From contig NC_059481.1 of assembly GCF_018139145.2 (NCBI RefSeq), positions 2,964,368 through 3,028,367 of the forward strand: a stretch of DNA of 64,000 bases, given 5' to 3'. Positions within the stretch are counted from its first letter, which is position 1. The number at the start of each line of letters is the position of its first letter. A model generated the notes under the pieces. The model was not told the origin of the DNA and searched no databases. It was given only the letters and a program-made list of their open reading frames with translations. A program made the position numbers and the translations under genes. This DNA comes from Gymnogyps californianus. Taxonomy: Eukaryota > Chordata > Aves > Accipitriformes > Cathartidae. Of the stretch, positions 12,470 through 23,920 are shown piece after piece.

Positions 12470-12900
12470 CATCTGGTTTTAATTATTCAAATGAGCTGAC
12501 AGGGTAATCAATATAAATGGTTAAACGTGGCCAGGATTAGTGTCGGCCCTGCTGCAGCACCGGGTAAAAGCTCTTGAGATGGGGGATTAGCTACTGCCCT
12601 GGTGCTATGGGGGAACTGGGGTGCTGGGGGCCCCCCTTGCCCACAGGGACAGGGTGGCACCACAGCCTGGGCTGGGGGTCACAGGGGGAGCATGTGTCTG
12701 CGGCCACTCCAGCAGATGCAGGATTTAAAACAATAACCTGCGGTACTTCTGGCTCTGGCTGCTTTTTTATTGCTAATATACTGCTAATTGTGCTCTGCTG
12801 TGTGGTAATACTAATAAAGCAAGATTTAGAAAGCAGGAGGCTTAAGAGAGTAAATCAAGGGCATGGCACAGCCTCAGCAATCTGCATCGCAATTAGCCAC
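12470..12900. other. Candidate conserved non-coding elements (two AT-rich islands)
   Basis: Two AT-rich islands (about 12,470-12,545 and 12,720-12,900) flank a GC-rich gap. The first has TTTTAATTATTCAAATGAG and AATCAATATAAATGG. The second has repeated CTAAT/TAATA motifs and CAATTAGCC. A hydrophobic-looking open frame crosses the second island, but no splice sites bracket it and the product is unknown, so I prefer an enhancer-like non-coding reading. Confidence 0.25.
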
Positions 12901-13154
12901 AGCTCCCCAGCACTGGGGAAGGACAAGACACCCCACCACAAGGACCCACGTACAGGGTCCCCATTGCACCCCGAGCTGCTGGGGCGGAGGGGTTTTGTGG
13001 GTGCCGCACCCTGGGGTGGGAACCCCAACTTGTCCTTGATGCTGGAGGACCTGCGTCCCTGTGCCCTCCCTGTCAGCAAAGTTTCTCCTGACCCCTTTCT
13101 CCTCTCGTGGCTGCCGCTATGCTGCTTTTTTGCCATGTTGCCATGGAAATGCCG

Positions 13155-13220
13155 CCTGCATCCATCCCTGGTCCTGCCTGCATCCATCCCTGGTCCTGCC
13201 TGCATCCATCTGTGGTCCTG
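13155..13220 (+). repeat. 22-bp minisatellite, 3 copies
   Basis: Three head-to-tail copies of a 22-base unit beginning CCTGCATCCATC (13155-13176, 13177-13198, 13199-13220). The first two are identical and the third differs at two adjacent bases. It is a short tandem repeat with no coding signal; open frames over it translate to repetitive peptides. Confidence 0.9.
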
Positions 13221-14796
13221 CAGCCGGTGAGTGCCGCCAGCCTCCTCCCTCAGGGCACTGCTGAAGGCGATTTGGTGGTTTTGCTTGGGCCACAGCTCCC
13301 ATCTCTCCAAGCACTGGATAAAACATTATTAAAAGACACAAAGAGAGCGGGAGGGAGGCGGGCACCCCCTGGGTTATTCAATCCATCTCTGCTGGTCCCT
13401 TACGGAAGGTGCCGGTGCCCGTGCCCCTCCGCGTGCCTCAGCGTAGGTGTGCTTCATCAAGCCCGCGCCCACCTCGGAGCAGGGTCACGCAGAGACAACC
13501 ACTGTAATGAGAAGAGCTGAAATTGCTGCGCGTGGCAGGAGGGGGGCGGTGGCAAAGGCGAGGGGGATAGCGACGTCCTCGTCCCCACCATCAGCCAGCC
13601 ACAGGCTTTCTAGGCTTTTCTAGCCCCGAGCGATGGGAGAGCCAAGGAGAGGCCGTTCCTGTTCCCTCTCCTCCCAAACCCTCATTTTCATCTCGCGTTA
13701 TGGCATGGAAATGTTTGACTTTACAGCCTTAGTTTATATTGCCGGGAAGTAACTTAACCGTGCTCTCTAAGTGTTGAAGCTGCATTTCTTTTTGATGATT
13801 TCAAAGATTTATTAAGTTCTCCCAGGGAGAAGGAGGAAAAAAAAAAAAAAAACATGCCAGCAAATAAGATTCAGTGGTAGGCCCAGCGAATAAACCGAAA
13901 ATATATGTGCAGTGTTTAGAGATTTTGCTGGAGCGTTCGCTTTCTGCCGACTCCTATCTACAGACGCGCCTCTGCGATGCTCAGCGTTATCCTCGGCTGT
14001 AGAAGCTTCGACGCCCGGGGATGCTGCTTTTAAGGTTCCCCCTTTATTTTGGGGTTCGGATACAGGAGCCGAATAGGGGATAATTAAAGGTTTGCTGTTT
14101 GCTAATAACCTATGCACTGGAAAGTGTTCATCCAAACCACTCAACTGAAATTAAAACATAGTAAGTGCTCTCTGAGCAGGAATCTGGAGCAGTTCCTGGG
14201 CAGTTCGTGAACATGAGAGATGGGTCCAGTTCACCGCGCAAGTTAGTTGCAATTAATTAATGGACTGGGTCTATTAATTTACTCCCAATTCCACTGGGGG
14301 ATGAGGTCACAGCTGGCAGAGAAGTACCAGCAGGATGCAGAGTTTTCTGCAAAGTAAATTAACAACATTTAATTTCAAGAGTCCAGAAAAAAAAAAATGT
14401 GTTAAGAAGCGATGGAGGCCTGGAAATCAGCTGGGGCTGGAGCCAGGAGAGGCACGGCCAGCTGTGAGGTGGGCGAGAGCCAGAGCCAAACTTACATCTG
14501 AGGATTTGGGTTCTTTCCCTTTCTATTGGCACTTTGCGGAAAAATAAGCAGTGCAATCTGGTGGGGTGATGCTGGTGTCAGAGCCCGGGGCTGGCATTGC
14601 TCCTGCCTGCTGCTGCCCGAACTCTGGCCGGGTCAGCAGGGGCCATCCCCAGGCTCTCGTTTCCCGTGATGCCGGCTTAACGAGTCTCTGCCTGCCACAC
14701 CATAGGTGAAGCACCTTCAAAACTCCCATCTGCCAAGGAGCAGGCGATTGCCAAAGAAATCAGCAATCCCATTTTACTGCAAATGCTCCTTGTATT
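13221..14796. other. Non-coding block with poly-A tract and AT-rich island
   Basis: No exon recognised. There is a poly-A tract at 13837-13852 and an AT-rich stretch at about 14,240-14,300 with two ATTAAT motifs (AATTAATTAATGGAC and CTATTAATTTAC), a homeodomain-like cluster. The remainder is unremarkable. Confidence 0.5.
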
Positions 14797-14819
14797 AAAA
14801 AAAAAAAAAAAAAAAAAAA
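14797..14819 (+). repeat. Poly-A tract (23 A)
   Basis: The longest A run in the window. A run like this can mark the 3' end of a retro-inserted copy, but upstream sequence shows no polyadenylation signal at the right distance beyond the run itself, and I see no target-site duplication or gene copy. I call it a simple repeat. Confidence 0.9.
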
Positions 14820-16809
14820 GCTGGGGGGAAATGCTAAGAAACTGCAATGTCAGCAGAATTTGGGGCCAACGAGGGGCTGCATTGAACATGGGCTGCTGAG
14901 TGCATCTTCGTGGTGCTGACACCCCGATGGCAAGGGCCAGGCAACCCCTTCCCTGCGAGGTTCCCCGGGGGCGGTTGTGCCACGTTAATGAGCGTAGCTC
15001 TTCCAGGGGAAGATACTTCGTTGTAAACACGCTGCTTTGCAACAGCAAAGGGGAAATCTTTGCTTGGGGAGGAGACCCTGGGGAAGGGCAGAGGTTAGAG
15101 CCGGGTCTTTTCACATTGCTTTTAATTTCACCTTTGACATTGCTGTTGGGTGCTCCCCGAGAGGAGCTGGGGTTGCGGGCAGAGCCCAGTGCAGGCAGCA
15201 GCACCGGCATAAACACCATCTAAGCTGCTCTCTTGCCCCCAAAACATGCTAAGGATGCTCAGCTGCCTTTTCTGAAAGGCTTGCCCAACATGGTGCATTA
15301 CTAGAAGACCCTCTGCTCTGAGGAATAACCTCGTCTTGTCAAGATGAGTCGGCGGTGATGCCGTCAGTCATTAAAAATAGAGGCTAGACTTCTACCAAGC
15401 GCCCAGCTCTTACTGTGCATCTTCGTGTGCTTGAAAATTCGCCGTCCCTCCTGCCCAGGGAAGCAGAAAAACACAGGAGGATCCCGTCTGGCTTGGGTTC
15501 ATTGTCACACGAGCCTCTGTCTTTGGTGAATGCCGAGAAAGAGCTTAAAGATGCTCAAGAGGAGTGGGAGAGAGGCTTAAGTGCTGTAAGAGGGAGAAAA
15601 ACATCCACATGCTGTCCCTTAAGGGTTTAAGCCATCTCAAGCAAGCTTTCTCTTTTTTATTTTTCTAATTGGTACCCACTTCTGGTGCTGGCAGTGCTGC
15701 TCAATGATGTGTTTCAGACAGGTGCTGAAGCTGGCTTCTTTTTCTTACCAAAAAGGACCATTTTCTCCCCATTTATTCTGCAGGGAGATTTCCATCCCTG
15801 TGGGGAACAATTCTTGAACTCAAACTGGGGCTCTCGGGGGGTCGTCCGGCCATGTGCTGGCACAGATATGCTCAGCGGAGGTGGCAGAGCCTGGTGGGAG
15901 CCGGGTGAATTTGGGGACCCCCTCGTGGGGCGGAGCAGGCTGCTCTGCTCCATCAGCCTGCCACTGGCAGGGTTGAGCCACACGCGTATGGGACGAGCAA
16001 TCCCTGGGGGAAACTGGTCTAAATTACCGTCTCCCCAAATAGATGTGATTTGAAATAGTTTCCTTAAGTGTGAGATTATTACAGGTAGATTATATATTGA
16101 TCTTGAAGGCTTTCAGATGAGCAGAAACACTCTCCCCTCATCACAGAAAAGACTGAAGGGTTGGGGTGTTTTTTTTTTTTTTTTCCTTTTTCCATTTTTA
16201 AAGAAGAGGGGAAATGCACCAAAATAAGGCAGAGGTGAGGCATGGGAAGGCAGCAACGGGTCCGAGGTCTCCAAAAGAGCTCTAACAGCTGAATTAGCCA
16301 CAAAGAAAGGTGAAAGGCAATGAGTCGTGGTTCCCAAAGTCCCACGGGTGTTTTCCCCCATCCCAGCCCTCGCTCCCTTTCCCCTGGCACCCAGCATCCC
16401 TCCAGCCTGGGCAGGGGGATGCTTACTGAGGGAAGCGCCTGAGATAAATCACTGTTAATCTCGGCTCACTGTACGTGACGGGTAATAGCTCTGCAGGTTG
16501 TTTGCTCACCTATTTGATAAGCCGATGGAAAATAAAGCAATATTCCTCCTTGCTGCCTCCGCCGCTCCTGCCTGTGCTCTGACAGGGGCCAAGCCACCGT
16601 GTTTGGGTGTATGATGCTTCGGGGAGCGGTGGGCAGACATCCCGTATACCGGCAGATACCCTGGCATACTTATCCAAAGCATACCAGTAATCCACCTGCC
16701 CCAGGAACTGGTCTTCTAGTTGTAACTGCAAAAAATGCAGCTTTCCGCATTAAAAACTACCCATCGTTGGGTAATCAACTCAAGCCGTGTATTAGTACTC
16801 AGATGGGAC
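14820..16809. other. Non-coding block, no gene recognised
   Basis: No supportable gene. It includes a poly-T tract at 16169-16184. A minus-strand segment at about 16,512-16,580 ends AAATAG before a GTGAGC donor-like site and follows a possible acceptor, but its product is unrecognised. The sequence at 16,620-16,800 may be a decayed repeat continuous with the CR1 that follows. Confidence 0.45.
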
Positions 16810-17050
16810 CTGGGCTGTCTAGATCCCCCCACCAGTGCTGCTAGAAAGGGGTTTCCTAACATCTAACCTGACCCTTTCTCTCCTCCCCACAGTGGATGCA
16901 GAGAACAGGTTTTCTCTTCCACTTTGTAGCCATCGTCTTCTGTATCTGCAGACTCAGTTTTGCCCTTGACCATCTCTTCTCTGGGTTAAGCAACTCAAAT
17001 TCATTCAACCTTTTGTATTCCTCAGATCTCCTGGATTGACTTCATTGAAT
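16810..17050 (-). mobile_element. Antisense fragment of a CR1-type LINE (decayed)
   Basis: Read on the minus strand, the segment follows the order seen in the 3' part of the CR1 reverse-transcriptase frame. First come GAGGAATACAAAAGGTTGAA and a TTTGAGTTGCTTAACCCAGA stretch, matching the family's 'E-Y-R-L-x-L-x-L-F-x-P-E-K-R' region. Next come AAACCTGTTCTCTG and then GTTAGATGTTAGGAAA, matching the region that ends in a conserved 'ldiRk' stretch. It is heavily mutated and truncated at both ends, with no intact frame. CR1 is the dominant retrotransposon family of birds and other sauropsids. Boundaries are approximate. Confidence 0.6.
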
Positions 17051-18417
17051 TCATTAGCAAGTTCTTGGGCCAGGAGGAAGGAAGGTCCTGCCTGAGCCCA
17101 GGCTCATCCCTGGAGGCAAGTATTCCTCCTCTGCCCTGATGCCTCAGGGGCCTTTGGAAAGGCACAGGGGATGTTTCCAGCAGTTTAGGGGACTTTTTCG
17201 CCTGTGCCTCTCATCCAGTGGTGCTAACAGCCTTGTGCCAGCCGAGAAATCAGCTCTCAGCATCTTTATCTTTATCTAAACCCATCAGTTTGGCTTTTCC
17301 TGAACGCAATCCTGCACAAGCACCTTGCTGTTTCTCCCCTCACATATATATTTAGGTATTTTCCCATATCCAATTAATTCAGCCCCTGCCACTGAAGCGT
17401 CACGCTGCCTCGATCCATCCTGCCTTTCATCCTCCCGCAATAAAGGCATCTTTTGTTAGCAGCTCGCTGCTGGGCCATGTTTCTCCGTCAGGCTTGTGTA
17501 AAACACCCCCAGAACCTGTTAGATAGAGAGGTTCATTACCCTCTTTTGCAAACCTTCATGCCAGTGAGTGGAAGAGAAGAGATTCATTATATTCTGTGGA
17601 GGTACCTGAGCCTGAGACCCCCAGATGAGAGGCAGCCGGAGGGAAGGAGAGCTCAAGTGATGCTATGATTAGTCAGAAAAAAGTTGGGGCTGTAACCCCA
17701 GGAGCTGCGACGGAGCTCGCCAGAGCGTCGTAGTGGTTTCTTTAGCACTGGCCACTGTATTACTGCAGTGCTGAGCGATGGTGCTGGGGCAGCCACAGTG
17801 GGCTGCATCTCTGAGCTCGGCCATGGAAACTGCGGCTGAGGGAAGCTGCTTTTTTTTTTTTTTCCTTTTTACCCATTGCAAACCCTTTGAGGTAATGGAA
17901 ATTTTTTCCACTGATGATGTGTTTTATTTCCATCCTCTCCCCTCCTTTCCCCTGCCAGCCCAGGGATAATAAATCCAGCCTGGCCGGATGGTTCAGGCAC
18001 CTCCAGGGAAGGGGATTACTCTGTAGGGTTCATCCTGCACCCGGCAGGGCTGGGGCTGGGGGTGTCCCACCAGCAGGGTCTTGCTCCCAGGGGCTCGGGG
18101 AGACGTGGCTCTCGCCTGGCTCCGCATCCCCTCGCCAGCAGCACAGAGGCATTTATTGGGAAAGGTGCCGTTGGGATTGCAACCGCCGAGCTGGGCATCA
18201 TCTTAACTCTGCCCCGTTTGAGACATGTTGTATGGAGCAGGGAAATTACGGGGTGCCAGGAGACGCCTTCTCATCTTCACGGTTTTGAGGCCAAGCCCAA
18301 TGCTTTGTCCCCAGCTCGGGGCAAGGGGTGCTGATCGGTGGGGGCTGAGAGGTTTCAGTGCAGAGACCTGCGAGCCATCAGCATCCCCCGGGGTCCCCAG
18401 CCAGCCCTGCCCCACCG
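17051..18417. other. Non-coding block, no gene recognised
   Basis: No supportable gene. The first few hundred bases may be further decayed repeat sequence flanking the antisense CR1. A poly-T tract lies at 17850-17863. Nothing else stands out. Confidence 0.5.
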
Positions 18418-18560
18418 GGGAGCAATTGCAATCCATCCGTGTAATTAAGCAAGCGACTGGCTGTATTTGCATGAAGCGCCTGGCAGTAACACCAGCCGTA
18501 AAGCCACGGCGGGGCTCAGATTGCAGCGATCCAGCCTTTATGAGCAAAGATAAAATTAAA
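18418..18560. other. Candidate enhancer-like element with POU octamer and homeodomain motifs
   Basis: A short complex-sequence island carries GTAATTAAG (18441-18449), a perfect octamer ATTTGCAT (18465-18472), and further on AGATAAAATTAAAC (GATA-like plus ATTA). POU and homeodomain motifs packed within about 120 bases suggest a tissue enhancer. The motifs are observed; regulatory function is inferred. Confidence 0.3.
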
Positions 18561-19759
18561 CAGCTGGCGCGGGGAGAGTCACCGTGGGCAGAGCTAAGGT
18601 GACTCAGTGCAGGACCAGGTCCTGCTTTGCCTGGCCAAGGGAGGTTTTGCAGATGTGAGCGGGGATGACTTCTCCAAAGCCCCGAGGGATGCTACCCTTC
18701 TCCTCGCCCCTTTCCCAGCAGGGGCTTGTGAGCAGGTCATTGCCTTCCCTCTCCTTTCCGTCCTGATGAATGCTCTGCTGTTCCAAGTTAGCGTCGATGG
18801 GTCTGTCAGAGAAATTAATTTTTTAATTAAAAACATTTTTTTTTGGTGGTGCTTTAATGTCTGGGTCTGGAGTAATTATTAGTAGCTCCAGGGAGACTGT
18901 GCTTTAGAAAAATTGTTGGTGCTACTGCAAAGGAATTTATCTGATTAACGTCAGCCTTCACACGTGGCTGTCGGCGGGGGGATGGATGAGGGTGGGAGTC
19001 CTGCTGCTCTCAAGCAAACTGATTAATCATGGAAAATGAGGCAGGGCTCTGCAGGTGCTGATTTTCCACCTTGGAGGTGGACTGGGAGAGGAGGAGAAGC
19101 TGGGAGCAGCAGCGTGGGGCTCCCTTGCTGTCCCCTACGCTGCACGCAGGTTCCGGGATGTGGCTTGAGAGATTGAAGAGGTGAGGAGTGATGGTTTTGT
19201 CCCTTGCTGGAATAAGGAGGCAGAAAAACACCCAGAGAGAGCGTGAGCAAAGCCTTGGGTGATTCTTGTCCCCATGAACGTGTCCTGGGTGGGAGTGGAG
19301 GGGCTGCTGCCGCCCCGGGGGGCTGGGGGATGCTCAGCGATACCTCCGGCCAGGCCGTCCCCGCACTGCAGCTGCTCACATGGGGGATTTAGGCTTGCAC
19401 GTAGCCAAATCCCTCTCTCAGCAGAAGGTCAAAGGTTCCCTGAAGGAAGCAGCTTTCCCCCCTGCTTTTCCCTCCCAACTTCTTATTAGAGGCTTATTCC
19501 TGTCCTGAAGCGTAAGGGTTAGATTCCTCCCAAAACTCCTGCTCCGGAGGTTTTTGCTGGGCTGTTTTAATCCCTGTAGCCCTGGCTGCTCTGGCTTTGG
19601 GCTAGCCTGGCTGTGGGAAATTAACCGGGATGCTGGAATGAGCTGAGCAGAGCAGCACCGTTAGCAAGTGGAGAAAGTGGCATGAACGCACCCATTTGCT
19701 CGTGCATCCCCCCTCTGCAAGCACCTCCCGGTGATGGGGTCCCCCAGCATGCCCGGGGG
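18561..19759. other. Non-coding block, no gene recognised
   Basis: No gene supported. A T/A-rich patch at about 18,810-18,910 has two TTAATT motifs. The rest is GC-rich and featureless. Confidence 0.55.
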
Positions 19760-19800
19760 ATGGATGGATGGATGGATGGATGGATGGATGGATGGATGGA
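19760..19800 (+). repeat. (ATGG)n microsatellite, about 10 units
   Basis: An uninterrupted ATGG tetranucleotide array. Its frames translate to repeated MDGW on plus and repeated HPSI on minus, which are artefacts and not proteins. It is likely polymorphic in length. Confidence 0.97.
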
Positions 19801-20041
19801 GCAGGAGGTCCTGGGCTGCCTGGGGACAGGAGGGGCCAAGCACTGCACCGCTCAGGACGATCTTCCCCTCGCAGCACCCATTTACCCGATATCATCGTAA
19901 CACTATCAGCTGCTTCTCTAATGGGTTCTGCAGGCTCCAGGCAAATCCTACCCTTTGTGCTCAATTAACAGGCTATACCCTGGAGAGTGGGAGGTAATAT
20001 AAATATTTTCCATGTAGTAATAGGACTTTTTTTTTATTTCC

Positions 20042-20059
20042 TTTTTTTTTTTTTTTTTT
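20042..20059 (+). repeat. Poly-T tract (18 T)
   Basis: A run of 18 T, with a separate shorter T run ending about 7 bases upstream. A simple repeat in an AT-rich neighbourhood. Confidence 0.9.
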
Positions 20060-20249
20060 GCTGTGGAGCTGTCATTATAATATTGATTTGACATCCAGGT
20101 GTCAGGAACAGCTGGATGGCAGAAAAAATGGCAACTTTAATTCATTGTGCAGGCAGGGGAGGGGGGGAAGACTTTCCTCCAGGCTTTCCCCCCCACACCT
20201 TCCCTCTGCGATGCTCCATGTTCCGCCCTGACAGGAACATTTATAAACT

Positions 20250-20470
20250 GCCACTGTGGGGAGTATTATTAACAGCTCGATTCCTTAAAGATGCAATTAA
20301 TTATTCACCTGCTTCCAAATCAGTTTAAGCAGCTTCTAAGCTGCAGTGTAAATAAAACCTTCCCAACTTGCCTCTCCTCTTTCTCACACGTACACACACA
20401 CGTATTCCTGGTATTCATAAAGCTGAGCTATTTAAATTGAGCCAAACTAGCAGTTATTGTAAATTACTGC
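20250..20470. other. Candidate conserved non-coding element
   Basis: An AT-rich, non-repetitive island containing GCAATTAATTATTCACC, TATTTAAATTGAG and TTGTAAATTACTG. There is no splice or coding pattern. The clustering of ATTA-core motifs in GC-rich surroundings resembles developmental enhancers; conservation is untested. Confidence 0.28.
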
Positions 20471-21589
20471 AGCTCCATTGGCTTCCCGGGCTCTCTGCTG
20501 AGTTACACCAGCCAGGATTTTAACTCATCCTTGTGGGGATGGCAACTGTCGCTATTTTCTCATTTGCTGTATTTTTAGGCTATTTTTACCTTGTTGCTAA
20601 ATCCCTCCTGTTTTGTTGTGCCTCCCCCCTTGGCCCAATCTCCCTTTTACCTGGTTGCTATCTAATAAATCATCCCCTAAATGATCCCCTGACTTGAGCA
20701 TCAGCTACAAAGCCTTTGTGGAGGGTTTTGGTTTGGGTTTTTTTTTCCCTTTTTGGAAAGATGTTGATTAGGTCTCAGCTGACGGCTGCTTTCAAAGGAG
20801 AAAATATCGGCTGTGCTCCCGGGGCTCTGCGAGCAAAAGGCTGCACCAGCCCTGGGAGAGGCTGATTTGGGGACCCGGAGGGGAAAGGCTGCGTCTTTGT
20901 GCTCCTCTGGCTTCCCTGGGTTTGGGTTTGGATGGCCAAAGCAGGTTGAAACGGCTTTAGGGTCACGGTGTCGGGTCCCTTATGGCCCTGCTGGGTTTCA
21001 TTTATTGTGGTTAAGTTTCTGGGCTGAAGTTTAGGTTTGGAAAATGACAGATATTTGGGGAGAAAACGTTTTAGGAAGAGGTTTGGGTTTTTTCTCTAAT
21101 GGAAAGCTGAGACCTGCAGTGGATTTTAGTGGGAGAGGGCAGCGCTCCTGAAGCTCCTTGCCATCGCCACCCCAGAAATGCCGAGCACCCAGGGCTGAAG
21201 GGCAGCGGAGGGGCCATGGCCAGCACCCCCACTGCGGCTCTGCATGGCCCAGGGAGGTGGGGACCCTCCCGTCACCCGCTTGCTCCCCTACGGCACGGCC
21301 CCCCGCTCCCGAGATGCCGGGGGCTGGAGGAACCGCTCACCACCAAAGCTATTCAGCACCTCACCCCGCGAGCTCCCGTACTCCCACCAAGGAAAATCTG
21401 CAAACCCTGTGACACGGGAGTGAGCACAAATGCCCAGAGGATGTTCGTCTCCATAAATAGACTCCAACAAGAAAAAAAAATTAAAAAAAAAAAACTAAAC
21501 TGATCAAAAAATCCCCTTTCCTATTGCAGGGTCTGTCTCCAGCATGAACACAGCTGCTGCCTCGTGTGCTTCAAACAGGCCAGGCCAAA
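20471..21589. other. Non-coding block, no gene recognised
   Basis: No gene or interspersed repeat recognised. A-rich runs occur near 21,470-21,495. Confidence 0.55.
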
Positions 21590-21770
21590 TCTTTGCATAG
21601 ATTAGTCACTAACAATGGAGTTAATAATGATAATGGCACAAATGTCCTGTGCCTGCGTGAGACACACTTAGAAAAATCTACTAGCACCAGGTAATCACTG
21701 CGTTTCATACTGTCAAAGAGATCAATCATGTCGAGAACCCATTCATCAATCAGCTGTGCCAGGGGCTTAG
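21590..21770. other. Candidate conserved non-coding element
   Basis: A mixed-complexity AT-rich island with ATTAGTCACTAACAATGG (SOX-like ACAATGG), GTTAATAATGATAATGG and GATCAATCATG. It is bounded by GC-rich sequence and has no coding signal. Called from composition and motif density only. Confidence 0.3.
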
Positions 21771-23822
21771 CAGGCAGGGAGGGAATGCAGGCAGCTCGCA
21801 GCGCCCCAGAAAGCCACTCCTGGGGGAAAGGGGGGGATCCCCCAGGATCAGAGTGAAGCTGGGAAGCAGGATGCTGGTGGGCTCGTTTGGGGAGGTGTCA
21901 AAGCCCCGGCAGGCTCCAAACCTGGCCGGGCACCTGGCAAAGCCTCTGCTCCCCTCTCCTCTCCAGGATGCTCCCTCTGATGCTCCCCTCTCTCCGGCGG
22001 CTGGGGCTGACGGGGCTTCCTCTGCCGGAGACAGATTGTTTGTTGCTGTTTCTCCATCTGGCTGGAATCACGTCTGTCTTCCACCGTGTTATTTGTTGCC
22101 CGATTGCTGCTTGTAACCCATCCTTTCTCCTTCGATTTCTACCAAGGAGATGTCCTCAGCTGCGTGGTCCCAGAGCCGCCCTCGGGACCCAGTACCCCAC
22201 GTGGGATCCCAGTCCACTAGGGCTGGAAATCCTGCCCCGGGGGACGTTCTGCTCTGAAAAATAGGACCTTGATCCAAAGAGCATCCATAAACCTGCAGTC
22301 CTGGCAGCAGTGAGCCAGCAGGCAGGGAACGGGCAGCCGTCCTGCGGCAGCTCCGCTCCGGCGAGCAGCGGGAGGTGATGGAGAGCCTGTCCCCATCTGC
22401 GGTGAGTCCGAGGCTGGACCCTGCCTGAGCGGAGTCAGCTGGCAGCCGCAGGGACCAAGCACAGCCTTGCAGAAGGGATAGCAAGAGGCTGCCAGCAGCA
22501 TGTTATGGGCAGCTTGGGATCTGCAAATCCTGCTGGACAACCCTTTATCACTTATTTGTAGAGGGCAGGTGTGCTGGCAAGGGGAGAGACTCCGGTCCTC
22601 CAGCCTCCCAGCTCCTCTTGCCACCGAACCCCATGGGAGCAAGGCACCCCAGCGAGGGGTGGTCCTGTGGTGGGCAGCCACCACCCTGCCCGTTTTGTGC
22701 CTGTGTCATCCTCCTTGCTAACCAGCAGGCAAGCAGAATGGGAGCTGGGAAAAGGCTCCAGATGCTGCCGGCTACGAGCTGCCATGGCTGGCAGGGCTGT
22801 CACTCCTGGTCTGCACAAATCAGCCAGCTGAAGGCACGGGGAGATGGAGGGGACGCAGTCCTGCCTGTCACTCCGCTGGCCTCTCCATCCAGTGCTGGAC
22901 CACCCCTCTGCTGCCGGCTCTGCCTGCATGGACCTGCTGGGCTCTAGCCTCTGTACTAGATGGGGATGCAGCCCAGGGACCCCCTCGGCCAAGCAGGTCT
23001 TCGGCTCCCTGCCAGGGCAGGATTTCGGGCAGAGGACTGTACCCCTTATTCTGGGTATCATGGTCACATGCTGCAAACCTCCCAGTGAAAAGGGAGCAAA
23101 CCATCCAACCTATCTCGCCGCTCTACCAGGTAAGGGGAACTTGAAAACCCACCGCAAGTGCTGGCAATGCCCGCCTGCAGACAGCCGAGACGGTGGCTCC
23201 AAGGGCTCGGCACTCACTGGTCAGTTTTAACTCTGATATCTGAACGGAGCCCTCGGTTGTATGGCACTTTTATAATTCATGAGACAGATATTATTGCAGA
23301 GCACAGCCCGTTGCCCCAGGGTCAGTGGTGTGCTCTCCAGAGGTCGACCTGAACTTTCTGAAAGGCAGTAAGCCTTCCTCGCAGCGCCGCGACCAGCATC
23401 CTCGACTTCCACAGCGTGGCACCCAGCTACCTCCACACCTCTGCCAAGGATGCTGCAGATGTTGCCCAACAGGTAACAGCATCTTTGTCCTCACAGCCGC
23501 TCCAGGAAGGGATGCAGGGCTGCTAGCAGGGCAGAGCGAACCCTGGGAGCAGCCCATCTGGCTCTCCCCTCCCTTCTCCCAACCCCGCCTGGCCCATTCT
23601 CCTCTTTCTCCTGGCAGCAACCCTCTCTTCCTCCCCTCTCCTCCTTTTCCCCACTTCTGGGAGGCTTCTTGATTGCCTGGCTCCCTTCATTAGCGTGATA
23701 CCTCCTGGAAAATTGGTAAACAGAGGCGTATGAATGAGGTGTTGATTGCAATCAGCAGGGGAGAAGGGGGGCTGAGAGCGCTGGAGAGGCCGACGATGCT
23801 TCCCAATCACACGGTGGTCCAG
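21771..23822. other. Non-coding block, no gene recognised
   Basis: Long GC-rich open frames overlap on both strands with no recognisable product. A consensus splice-donor-like site CCAGGTAAGG occurs near 23,130, but I found no convincing acceptor paired with it. Confidence 0.5.
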
Positions 23823-23920
23823 GGCGGCTGCTGGAGAGGATCCGTTCCCCGGCACGAGCCGTGCGGGGCGACTGCCCCGCACGGCTCGTGCCGGGGAACG
23901 GATCCTCTCCAGCAGCTGCC
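23823..23920. repeat. 47-bp foldback palindrome with 4-nt loop
   Basis: Left arm 23823-23869 and right arm 23874-23920 are inverted copies. The inner 43 bases of each arm (23827-23869 and 23874-23916) pair perfectly; adding one G-T wobble extends pairing to 47. The loop is GACT (23870-23873). Each arm contains a GGATCC. The structure would form a very stable, GC-rich hairpin or cruciform. Nothing around it looks like a terminator, miRNA gene or transposon end. It is either a true foldback created by template switching or inverted duplication, or an assembly/read artefact. Confidence 0.97.

Noticed and set aside
12574..13230. 218-codon frame with a hydrophobic stretch (GCFFIANILLIVLCCVVILI)
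   Set aside because: The hydrophobic part comes from an AT-rich island and is flanked by low-complexity GC-rich sequence and a minisatellite; no splice sites isolate it as an exon.
14560..14819. Retrogene or SINE ending in the 23-A tract
   Set aside because: No body sequence, polyadenylation signal at normal distance or target-site duplication could be seen.
16512..16580. Minus-strand segment reading SGGGSKEEYCFIFHRLIK and a stop, bracketed by acceptor- and donor-like sites
   Set aside because: The stop sits exactly at the donor-like site, the acceptor is ordinary, and the sequence adjoins decayed repeat DNA. No family recognised.
16786..16815. 5S-rRNA-like string (TTAGTACTCAGATGGGA) hinting at a 5S-derived SINE
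   Set aside because: Only about 20 bases resemble 5S rRNA; the upstream part of the 5S box is missing, and the adjacent sequence fits an antisense CR1 better.
19732..19997. Open frames with repeated MDGWMDGW or HPSIHPSI
   Set aside because: They are translations of the ATGG microsatellite, not proteins.
23823..23920. Palindrome as a miRNA precursor or transcription terminator
   Set aside because: The stem is too long, perfect and GC-rich with a 4-base loop, unlike miRNA hairpins, and intrinsic hairpin terminators do not apply in a vertebrate genome.
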